A program made the position numbers and the translations under genes. The notes under the pieces were generated by a model that ran no database searches, was not told the DNA's origin, and was given only the letters and a program-made list of their open reading frames with translations. DNA of 64,000 nucleotides from CADEDH01 sp041394285 (lineage in GTDB: Bacteria; Actinomycetota; Acidimicrobiia; Acidimicrobiales; SZUA-35), in assembly GCA_041394285.1 (NCBI GenBank), contig JAWKIL010000029.1:1-64000 (forward strand), read 5' to 3'. Position 1 is the first letter of the stretch. The number at the start of each line of letters is the position of its first letter. Positions 43,117-51,600 of the stretch are shown here, in pieces.

Positions 43117-44062
43117 TACCGCCCCACCACCCGCTCCGGCCCCGATGGCCGTCCCCGCCGCTCCGCCGCCGGAGTCCGCCGACGGGCGGCCGGCGCTGGT
43201 GTCGACCCGCGGGCTCACCAAGGTCTACGGCCGCCTCACCGCCCTCCACCATCTCGACCTCGATGTCCCGCAGGGCGCGGTCTACGGGATCATCGGGCCC
43301 AACGGGGCCGGCAAGTCCACCACCTTCGCCATCCTGTCCACCTTGTTGAAGCCGACGGCGGGCACGGCCACGGTGTGCGGGGCCGACCCCGTGCGCCAAC
43401 CCAAGGAGGTGCGGCGCCGCCTCGGCTACATGCCCGACGTGATGGGCGTGTACGAGCGGCTCCGGGTCGACGAGTACCTCCAGTTCCACGCCGCCGCCTA
43501 CGGCGTGCCCCGCAACCAGTGGTCCGAGCTGATCGACGGCCTGCTGGAGCTGGTGGACCTGGACGTGAAGCGCGATGCCATGGTCGACTCCCTGTCCCGG
43601 GGCATGAAACAGCGGCTGTCGCTGGCCCGGGCCATGGTCCACGACCCCGACCTGCTGATCCTCGACGAGCCGGCCTCCGGCCTCGACCCCCGGGCCCGGA
43701 TCGAGTTCCGGCTCCTGCTGGCCGAGCTGCAGCGGCTGGGCAAGACGATCCTCATCAGCTCGCACATCCTGGCCGAGCTGCAGCAGATGTGCACCGACAT
43801 CGCCGTCATCGAGGCCGGCAAGCTCCTGGCCGCCGGCACGCCGGCCGAGATCCTGGGCCGGCTGGGCTCGTCTCGCCGGGCCACGGTGCGGTTCCTCGAC
43901 GGGACCGAGGCCGAGTACCCGGTGGCCGACGAGGCCGAGCAGGCGGCGCTGCTGAAGCGCCTCATGACCGAGGAGCCGGGGCGGGACATCGTCGAGTTCA
44001 AGGTGGTCACCCACGACCTGGAAGACCTCTTCCTCCAGATCACCGAAGGGATCGTCCAGTGA
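43109..44062 (+). CDS. ABC transporter ATP-binding protein
   Basis: A 317-residue nucleotide-binding subunit. Walker A is GPNGAGKST (about 60-68), signature LSRGMKQRLSLARAM, Walker B LLILDEPASGLDP and the switch His in LISSHILAEL. It is the DrrA/CcmA-type ATPase of ABC-2 exporters. Its start overlaps the preceding gene and its stop overlaps the permease start (GTGA), so the three products are made together. Confidence 0.95.
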   Translation: MTDTAPPPAPAPMAVPAAPPPESADGRPALVSTRGLTKVYGRLTALHHLDLDVPQGAVYGIIGPNGAGKSTTFAILSTLLKPTAGTATVCGADPVRQPKEVRRRLGYMPDVMGVYERLRVDEYLQFHAAAYGVPRNQWSELIDGLLELVDLDVKRDAMVDSLSRGMKQRLSLARAMVHDPDLLILDEPASGLDPRARIEFRLLLAELQRLGKTILISSHILAELQQMCTDIAVIEAGKLLAAGTPAEILGRLGSSRRATVRFLDGTEAEYPVADEAEQAALLKRLMTEEPGRDIVEFKVVTHDLEDLFLQITEGIVQ

Positions 44063-45030
44063 GCGGCTTCGCTCTGCAGACCCTCAACCCGGTGCTCGAC
44101 CGGGAGCTCCGCCAGCGCAGCCGGTCCCGCCGCTCGGTGGTGCTCCTCACCCTGTTCCTGGCGCTGCTCATCGGCGTGCTGTTCCTGGCCTACAAGGGCA
44201 GCGAGCAGACGGCCCAGTTCGGGGCCGATCCCATCACCGCCCTCACCGTGCGGGTGGGCCGCACGATGTTCGAGTGGGTGCTGGCCACCCAGATGGTGGT
44301 GCTGCTGTTCATGATCCCGGGCATCAGCGCCGGGGCTGTGGCCGGCGAGCGTGACCGCCAGACCCTGGTACCCCTCCAGGTCACCCTGATCGGGCCGGTG
44401 CAGATCTTCCTGGGCAAGGTGCTGGCCTCCAGCGGGTTCATCCTGCTGCTGGTGGTGGCGTCGGCCCCCATCCTGGCCGTCCCCTACCTGGTGGGCGGGA
44501 TCTCGCTGGCCAACGTGGTGCGGGCCCTGGCCGTGCTGTTGGCCATCGGGTTCCTGATGGCCGTGATCGGAGTGTCGTGCTCCTGCATCTTCCGCCGCAC
44601 CCAGACCGCCACGCTGGCCGCCTACGCCATGGTGCTGACCCTGGTGCTGGGGTCGCTGGTGGGCCTGGCCGTGCTGGCCGTGATCGACGGCAGCCGGGGC
44701 AACGACACGGTGGAGCCCCGCATCGTCGCCCTCTACCCCAACCCGTTCCTGGCCATCGCCGACGCTGCCGGTGAGATCGGGAGCCCGTCGAGCGGGCCGT
44801 TCAGCCCGATCAAGAACCTCGTGCTGGAGGCCCAGCTGGGCCCGAACGTGCAGATGATCGACCGGGGCTTCGCCATAGACCCCAACACCGGCGAGCAGGT
44901 GGAGGCGAAGGAGCTGACCGGCATGCCGCTGTGGGCCCGGTCGCTGCTGGTGCAGGTGGCGGTGGCGGTGGCCCTGGCCGTCCCCGCGGTGCGCCGGCTG
45001 CGGGCCCCCCAACGGGAGCTGGTGGCCTGA
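44059..45030 (+). CDS. ABC-2 type permease
   Basis: A 323-residue membrane protein, GTG start overlapping the ATPase stop. Six hydrophobic helices are visible (for example VVLLTLFLALLIGVLFLAY, VLLFMIPGISAGAV, ILLLVVASAPILAV, YAMVLTLVLGSLVGLAVL). AGERDRQTLVPLQVT and the cytoplasmic N-terminus NPVLDRELRQRSRSRR fit ABC-2/NatB-like permeases. The cargo is unknown. Confidence 0.9.
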   Translation: MSGFALQTLNPVLDRELRQRSRSRRSVVLLTLFLALLIGVLFLAYKGSEQTAQFGADPITALTVRVGRTMFEWVLATQMVVLLFMIPGISAGAVAGERDRQTLVPLQVTLIGPVQIFLGKVLASSGFILLLVVASAPILAVPYLVGGISLANVVRALAVLLAIGFLMAVIGVSCSCIFRRTQTATLAAYAMVLTLVLGSLVGLAVLAVIDGSRGNDTVEPRIVALYPNPFLAIADAAGEIGSPSSGPFSPIKNLVLEAQLGPNVQMIDRGFAIDPNTGEQVEAKELTGMPLWARSLLVQVAVAVALAVPAVRRLRAPQRELVA

Positions 45031-46661
45031 TGCTGGCCTTCCTGCACCGGATGCGGCGCCGGTTGCGGCTGGTGTGGGCCTGGGCCACTGCGGCCTGGGT
45101 GGCGCCGACCGTGGCCGGAGCGGCCCTGGCCGTGGTGCTCGTGGGCTGGGTGCGGCCCTGGGCCTGGCCCGAGCGGGCGGCGGTGGGAGTGGTGGCGGTG
45201 GCGGCGGTGGCCGTCGCCGCCTGGGCCGTGATCCAGCGGCTGCCGCTGCCGGTGGTGGCCCGGGCCGCCGACCGGGGCCTGGCCACGGCCGACTCGTTCG
45301 GGGCCGCCCTGCAGTTCGCCGACCTCGACTCCCCCTTCGGGGAGCGGATCCGGGCCCGGGCCGAGCACCTGGCCGGCGGGGCCCGCCCCGAGGAGGCGGC
45401 GCCGCTGCCTCCCGAGGGCCGGCGCTGGACGATCGCCGCCGTGCTGGGGGTGGCCGCCCTGGCCCTGGCCTTCGCCCCCAACCCCCAGGACAGCGTGCGG
45501 GCCGAGCAGGCCGCCCTCCACGACCTGTTGGACCAGACGGCCGACGAGATCGACGAGCAGGCCGAGGCGGCGGCCGAGCAGCCGGGCAACGAGGCGCTGG
45601 CCGATCAGCTCCGCACCCTGGCCGACGAGGTGCGCCAGGCCGACAGCCTGGAGGAGGCGGAGCAGGCCCTGCAGGAGGCCCAGGACGCCCTCGACGCCTC
45701 CCGCCCCCAGAACTTCGCCTCCCAGCGAGCGGCGGTGGAGGGGTTGGAGCGGAGCCTGGGGCAGCGGTCGCTGGGCCAGAACGCCCCGTCGACGGCCAAC
45801 GCCGCCGAGCAGCTGGCGGCGGCGGCCGAGTCGTTGCCGGAGTTGTCGGCGGCCGAGCGGGCGGCGCTGGCCGAGCGGCTGGCCGACCTGGCCGAGACCC
45901 AGGCCGCCGGGAACCCCGAGCTGTCCGACGCCCTGGCCGCCGCCGCCCAGGCCCTGGCCGCCGGCAACGTGGCCGGGGCCCAGGCCGCCCTGGGCGAAGC
46001 GGCGTTGGCCCAGGGCCAGGCGTCGGCCGCCGTCGCCTCCCAGCTCTCGGCCGATGCCACCGCCGCCCAGCTGGCCCAGGCCCAGGCCAACCTCCAGGGC
46101 CAGCAGCCCGGCCAGGGTCAGGGACAAGGTCAGGGCCAAGGCCAGGGACAAGGTCAGGGCCAAGGACAAGGCCAGGGACAAGGCCAAGGCCAAGGCCAGG
46201 GTCAGGGACAAGGCCAAGGCCAAGGCCAGGGACAGGGCCAGGGCCAGGGTCAGGGCCAGGGCCAGGGCGGCTCCGGGTCGGGGGGGCAGGGCGGAGGCAG
46301 TGGGGCCTCGGGCCAGGTGGGCGGGGCGTCGGGCGGCACCGGCTCCGGCCAGGGTGGCGTCGGCCGCCCCGGGGGCACCGACCAGCCCCGCAACGACGCC
46401 AACGACGGTGCCACCATCGTCGACCCCGTCGCCATCACCGACGGCGAGGACCTGTCGCTGGGCGGCGCCAACAGCGGCGGCTCGCCGGGCCAGGTGGTGG
46501 GCAAGGGCGACGGGCCCACCACGGCCGGACCGGCCCGGGTGCCGCTCTCCTCGGTGGTGGGCGAGTACGCCGATCGGGCCACGGCCAGCGCCCAACGCCA
46601 GCAGCTCCCACCCAGCCAGCAGGAGCTGGTGGGCGACTACTTCAACCGCCTCAACCAGTGA
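45030..46661 (+). CDS. membrane protein with coiled-coil and (Gly-Gln)26 tract
   Basis: A 543-residue protein, start overlapping the permease stop (TGATG). Two helices lie near 15-65 and a third near 133-150. Residues 150-355 are Ala/Glu/Gln-rich and strongly predicted coiled coil (LADQLRTLADEVRQADSLEEAEQAL). Residues about 361-412 are 26 uninterrupted Gly-Gln units, followed by a Gly/Ser-rich stretch and an acidic C-terminal tail ending LVGDYFNRLNQ. The N-terminal half resembles DUF4175-like proteins found with MoxR/VWA operons (inference). Function unknown. Confidence 0.8.
   Translation: MLAFLHRMRRRLRLVWAWATAAWVAPTVAGAALAVVLVGWVRPWAWPERAAVGVVAVAAVAVAAWAVIQRLPLPVVARAADRGLATADSFGAALQFADLDSPFGERIRARAEHLAGGARPEEAAPLPPEGRRWTIAAVLGVAALALAFAPNPQDSVRAEQAALHDLLDQTADEIDEQAEAAAEQPGNEALADQLRTLADEVRQADSLEEAEQALQEAQDALDASRPQNFASQRAAVEGLERSLGQRSLGQNAPSTANAAEQLAAAAESLPELSAAERAALAERLADLAETQAAGNPELSDALAAAAQALAAGNVAGAQAALGEAALAQGQASAAVASQLSADATAAQLAQAQANLQGQQPGQGQGQGQGQGQGQGQGQGQGQGQGQGQGQGQGQGQGQGQGQGQGQGQGQGQGGSGSGGQGGGSGASGQVGGASGGTGSGQGGVGRPGGTDQPRNDANDGATIVDPVAITDGEDLSLGGANSGGSPGQVVGKGDGPTTAGPARVPLSSVVGEYADRATASAQRQQLPPSQQELVGDYFNRLNQ
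46110..46265 (+). repeat. 26 x 6-bp repeat encoding (Gly-Gln)26
   Basis: Every unit is GGNCAR-type, alternating GGCCAG, GGTCAG, GGACAA and GGCCAA. The codons vary, so the repeat is kept at protein level and not just by recent slippage. Confidence 0.95.
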
Positions 46662-46706
46662 ACGACCGCCGGTGATCCGGCCCGACCCCCGAGGAGACGA
46701 CCAGCG

Positions 46707-47702
46707 ATGACCCCCGAGCAGTGCGCCGAGACGGCGGCCGCCATCCGCAGCGAGATCGGCAAGGTCATCGTGGGCCAGGCCGCCCTGGTCGACGAGGTGC
46801 TGCACTGCCTGCTGGCCGAGGGCCACATCCTGCTCGAAGGCGTACCGGGCCTGGGCAAGACCATGCTGCTCAAGACGCTGGCCGAGAGCCTCGACATGCC
46901 GTGGTCCCGCATCCAGTTCACGCCGGATCTCATGCCGGCCGACATCGTGGGCACCCAGATCCTCCACCAGGGGGCCGACGGGGCCCGCGAGCTGCAGTTC
47001 CGGCCCGGCCCCATCACGGCCAACCTGGTGCTGGCCGACGAGGTGAACCGGGCCACCCCCAAGACCCAGGCCGCCATGTTGGAGGCCATGCAGGAGCGGG
47101 CCGTCACCGTGGCCGGCGAGACCCGCTCGCTACCCCGCCCGTTCATGGTGATGGCCACCCAGAATCCCCTGGAGATGGAGGGCACCTATCCCCTGCCCGA
47201 GGCCCAGCTCGACCGCTTCCTGCTGAAGGTGCTGGTGCCGTTCCCGTCGGCAGACGATCTCGTCACCGTGATCGAGCGCACCACCGGCGCCGTCACCGCC
47301 AGCCCCACCCCGGTGTGCGACGCCGAGCGGCTGCGCCAGATGATCGCCCTGACCCGGGAGGTGCCGGTGCCCGACCACGTGGTCCGCCACGCCGTCGACC
47401 TGGTGGTGGCCTCCCACCCCGACAGCGCCACCGCGCCCGAGGCCGTGCGCCGCTACGTCCGCTTCGGCGCCTCCCCCCGGGGCGTCCAGGCCCTGATCCT
47501 GGCGGGCAAGGCCCGGGCCCTGATGGCGGGCCGGCCGTCGGTGGCCGTGGACGACGTGCGGGCCATGGCCGCCCCCGCCCTGCGCCACCGCCTGGTGGTG
47601 GGCTACGAGGCCACGGCCGACGGGCGCAGCCCCGACGACCTCGTCACCGCCGTGCTGGAGCAGGTGGGCGAACCCCGCTCCGGCGTCCGGGGTGCCCCCT
47701 GA
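46707..47702 (+). CDS. MoxR-family AAA+ ATPase
   Basis: A 331-residue AAA_3 protein. Walker A is GVPGLGKTM (about 47-55), Walker B VLADEVNRA, sensor 1 MATQNPLEMEGTYPLPEAQLDRF and the C-terminal lid with GASPRGVQALILAGKARAL. MoxR ATPases act as chaperones that load cofactors or assemble complexes together with VWA proteins. It lies 45 bp after the Gly-Gln gene and overlaps or abuts the DUF58 gene. Confidence 0.95.
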   Translation: MTPEQCAETAAAIRSEIGKVIVGQAALVDEVLHCLLAEGHILLEGVPGLGKTMLLKTLAESLDMPWSRIQFTPDLMPADIVGTQILHQGADGARELQFRPGPITANLVLADEVNRATPKTQAAMLEAMQERAVTVAGETRSLPRPFMVMATQNPLEMEGTYPLPEAQLDRFLLKVLVPFPSADDLVTVIERTTGAVTASPTPVCDAERLRQMIALTREVPVPDHVVRHAVDLVVASHPDSATAPEAVRRYVRFGASPRGVQALILAGKARALMAGRPSVAVDDVRAMAAPALRHRLVVGYEATADGRSPDDLVTAVLEQVGEPRSGVRGAP

Positions 47703-47721
47703 TGGCGGGGACCGTCCAGCC

Positions 47722-48588
47722 GTGAACGAGGCCACCCTCCTGTCGCCGCGGCTCCTGGCCCGGCTCGAACGGCTCCAGCTCGCCACCCGGCGCCGCCTCG
47801 CCGGCGGGCTGGCCGGCGAGCACCGCTCGCCCCGCCATGGGTCGTCGCTCGACTTCGCCGACTTCCGGGAGTACTACCCGGGCGACGACCTGCGCCGCAT
47901 CGACCCCAACGCCCTGGCCCGCCTCGACCGTCTCCTGGTCAAGCTGTTCGACGCCGAGGACGAGCTGACCCTGCGCCTCCTGGTGGACACGTCGGCCTCC
48001 ATGACGGGGGCCAAGCTCCGGCGGGCCACCGAGCTGGCCGCCGCCCTCGGGTTCTGTGCCCTGGTGCGGCGGGACGTGGTGAGCGTCCACTCCTTCCCCC
48101 TCGACCGTCCCGGCCCCCGCTTCCGGGGCCGGGGAGCGGCCGTCGGCCTGTTCCGCCACCTCGACGCCCTGGAAGCCGGAGGCGACACCCCGCTGGTGGC
48201 GGCGGCCGACCGGCTGTTGGCCCAACCGGGGCCGCCGGGGATGACCGTGGTCTTCAGCGACTTGCTGACGGCCGAGTGGGACGCCGGCCTCCGCCGGCTC
48301 CCGGCCCGGCGGGGCGAGCTGGCCGTGGTCCACGTGCTGGAGCCCACCGATCTCGATCCCGACCTCAGCGGCGACCTGGAACTGGTCGACGCCGAGACCG
48401 GGGCCCGTCTCGAGGTGTCCCTCACCGCCTCGGTGCTGGCCGAGTACCGGACCCTGGCCCGCCGCTGGGCCGACGACGTGGCCGGCCGGGTGCGGGCCGC
48501 CGGCGGGGCCTACGTGCGGGTGTCGACCACCGACGACCTGGAGAAGGTGTTGCTGGGCACGGCCCGGGACCAGGGGCTCGTCCGATGA
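47722..48588 (+). CDS. DUF58-domain protein
   Basis: A 288-residue protein. The DUF58 signature is GSSLDFADFREYYPGDDLRRIDPNALARLDRLLVK, followed by a degenerate VWA-like fold with LLVDTSASM, a potential MIDAS. It is the usual partner of MoxR ATPases. The GTG at 47722 is used. GTG 47692, overlapping the MoxR stop, is an alternative that adds ten residues. Confidence 0.9.
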   Translation: MNEATLLSPRLLARLERLQLATRRRLAGGLAGEHRSPRHGSSLDFADFREYYPGDDLRRIDPNALARLDRLLVKLFDAEDELTLRLLVDTSASMTGAKLRRATELAAALGFCALVRRDVVSVHSFPLDRPGPRFRGRGAAVGLFRHLDALEAGGDTPLVAAADRLLAQPGPPGMTVVFSDLLTAEWDAGLRRLPARRGELAVVHVLEPTDLDPDLSGDLELVDAETGARLEVSLTASVLAEYRTLARRWADDVAGRVRAAGGAYVRVSTTDDLEKVLLGTARDQGLVR

Positions 48589-48607
48589 CCGGCCGGGGTT
48601 GGCGGCC

Positions 48608-51600
48608 GTGAGCGTCGGCGGGTGGGGCCTGGCCAACCCGTGGGGCCTCCTGTGGTGCCTGCTGGCGGTCCCGATCGTGCTCCTCCACGTGCTGCGACCC
48701 CGCCGGATCCAGGCCAAGGTGGCCGCCGTGTTCCTGTGGCGGCGGGTGGCCACGCCGGTGTCGGCCGCCCGCCCCTGGCAGCGGCTGATCCCGAGCTGGC
48801 TCCTGGCGGCCCAGGTGCTGGCCGCCGTCCTGCTCGGCCTGCTGATGGCCCGCCCCGTCCGGCTGGGCGACCAGCTCCTGGCCGAGCACACGATCTTCGT
48901 GGTCGACGCCTCGGCCTCCATGCAGGCCAGCGACGGTGCTCCCGATCGCCTGGCGGCAGCCACCGAACGGGCCGCCGAGCTGCGGCGCCAGGTGCCGGCG
49001 GGGGGCCAGGCCAGCCTGATCGTGGCCGGGGCCGACGCCCGGGCCCTGGTCACCCGGTCCACCGATTTCGACGCCTTCGATGCCGCCCTGCGCTCCATCC
49101 GGGCCGCCGACGGCCCGGCCGACATGGCCAGCGCCTTCGCCCTGGCCGCCGGGCTCGACACGGGCGAGACCGACAGCCGGGTGGTGTTCGTGTCCGACGG
49201 CGGGGTCACCCCGGCCGACCTGCGGGCCGCCCCCACCGGCGCCCGCTACGAGGCGGTGGGCACGTCGGCCACCAACCGGGGCATCACCCAGCTCTCGGTG
49301 GAGCCGGCGGCCGAGGGCCTGGTGGCCCGGGTGGCCGTCACCCACTTCGGTGGTCCGGCGGCGGACCAGACGGTGCGGATCGACGTCGACGGCGTCACGG
49401 TGGCCACGCGGGACATCCACCTCGACCCGGGCGGGGTGGCCAACCTGTCGATCCCGCTGGCCGTCACGAACGGGGCGGAGAAGGTGGAGGCCTTCCTCGA
49501 CGGGGAGGACGCCCTGGCCCTCGACGACCGGGCGGTGGCCACCCTGGCCCAGCGGCCCGAGATCCAGGTGCTGTGGGCCGGCGCCGACAACCCCTTCCTG
49601 GAGGCGGCCCTGGGCGCCGTCCCCGGCGTCACCGTCACCCGCTCCCCCACCGTGCCCGCCAGCCCCGACCCCGGCATCGACGTGGTGGTGGCCGACCAGG
49701 TGGCCGTGCCGGCCGAGCTGACCCTGCCCGTCCTGGCCATCGCCCCGCCCGGCGGGGCCCGGGGCGTCACCGCCGCCGGCACCGTCGAGCGCCCCGTCGT
49801 CACCCTCGTCCGGGCCGAGGAACCGCTGGTGGAGGGCCTCGACCTGAGCCAGGTGTTCGTGGCCCAGGCCCAGCAGCTCACCGCCCCCACGGGGGCCAAG
49901 GTGGTGCTGGGGGCCGAAGGCACGCCCCTGCTGGTCCGCACCGACAGCCCCGCCCCCACCGTCTATCTCGGCTTCGCCCTCGACCAGTCGACCCTGCCGC
50001 TGGATGCCGCCTTTCCCATCCTGATCGACCGGTCGCTGGCCAACCTGTCGGATCTGGTGGCCCCGCCGGCCCGGCTGACGGTGGGGGCCGACCTCCCGAT
50101 CGACCCCCGCCTGGAGGCCACGATCACGGCGCCCGACGGCACGTCGCAGACGATCCCGCCCGGCTCGTCGTACCCCCGGGCCGACCGGATCGGCTTCTGG
50201 CGGGTCGCCCAGGGCGATCGCAGCGTGCTGGTGGCGGTGGGGGCGGCCCGGGGCGAGTCGGCCATCGCTCCCGCCCCCGACCTGCCGTTCGAGGCGGCCT
50301 TCGCCGGCCAGGGTCCGGCTCCACGCCGGGGCGAGATCCCCTACCTGTGGCCCGTGATCGGGGTCCTGCTGGCCCTGCTGGTGGCCGAGTGGCTGTTGGC
50401 CCGGCGCCGCCTGGGCGTGGGGCCCCGACAGTGGCGGACCGCCACCGGCCTGCGGGTGGCGGTGGCCGCCGCCCTCCTGGCCGTCCTGTTCACCCCGGCC
50501 ATCACCCGCAAGGCCGACAGCGTGGCCACCCTGTTCCTGATCGACGCGTCCGACTCGATGACCCCCGGCGGCCGGGCCCGGGCGGTGGACACCGTGCGCC
50601 AGGCCCTGGCCCAGCAGCCCGACAAGAGCCGGGCCGGCATCGTGGTGTTCGGCAACGACGCCCGGCTGGAGACCCTGGTGAGCCGGGAGCCGACGTTCTC
50701 CGGGGTGAGCGTGGAGGTCGACCCGGCGGCGACCGACCTGGCCGCCGCCATGCGCCTGGGGGCGGCCGCCCTACCGGCCGATGCCCGGCGCCGCCTGGTG
50801 CTGATCAGCGACGGCCGGGCCACCACCGGCGACGCCGCCCAGGAGGCGGCCCGCCTCGAGGCCGACGGGATCCCGGTGGACGTGGTGGTGGTGGACCCGC
50901 CGGCCGGCACCGACGTGGCCGTGGGCGGCGTCGAGGTGCCGTCGCTGGCCCGCAAGGGTGAGCAGATCAACGTGGACGTGCAGGTCACCGCCCCCCGGGA
51001 CACCGAGGGGGAGGTGGTGCTGCGGCGCGGCGACGGCACCGAGGTGGGGCGCCAGACGGTCGAGCTGACGGCCGGGGCCAACACCGTGCGCTTCACCGAC
51101 ACCGCCTCCAGCGAGGGCGTGCTCCGCTATCAGGCCGAGGTGAACACCGGCGACGACGAGGTGAAGGCCAACGACCTGGGCTTCGCCGCCGTGCCGGTGG
51201 AAGGGGCCGACGCCGTGCTGGTGGTGGCCGGGCGCGACGGCGCCGGGGCCGGGCTGGTGGCCGAGATGCAGGCGGCCGGGCTCACGGTGGCCACCGCCAC
51301 CCCGGCCAGCCTGCCCGCCATCGACGAGCTCACCCGCTACGCCTCGATCGTGCTGGCCGACGTCGACCGCCGGGACCTGAGCGACGCCCAGGTGGCCGAC
51401 CTGACCGCCGCCGTGCGGGACCTGGGCCGGGGCATGGTGGTGGTCGGCGGCACCCACAGCTACGCCCTCGGCGGCTACCGCGACAGCGACCTGGAGCAGA
51501 TCCTGCCGGTGGTGAGCGAGATCACCGATCCCCTGCGACGCCAGACGGTGGCCGAGGTGCTGGCCATCGACACCAGCGGCTCGATGGCGGCCTGCCACTG

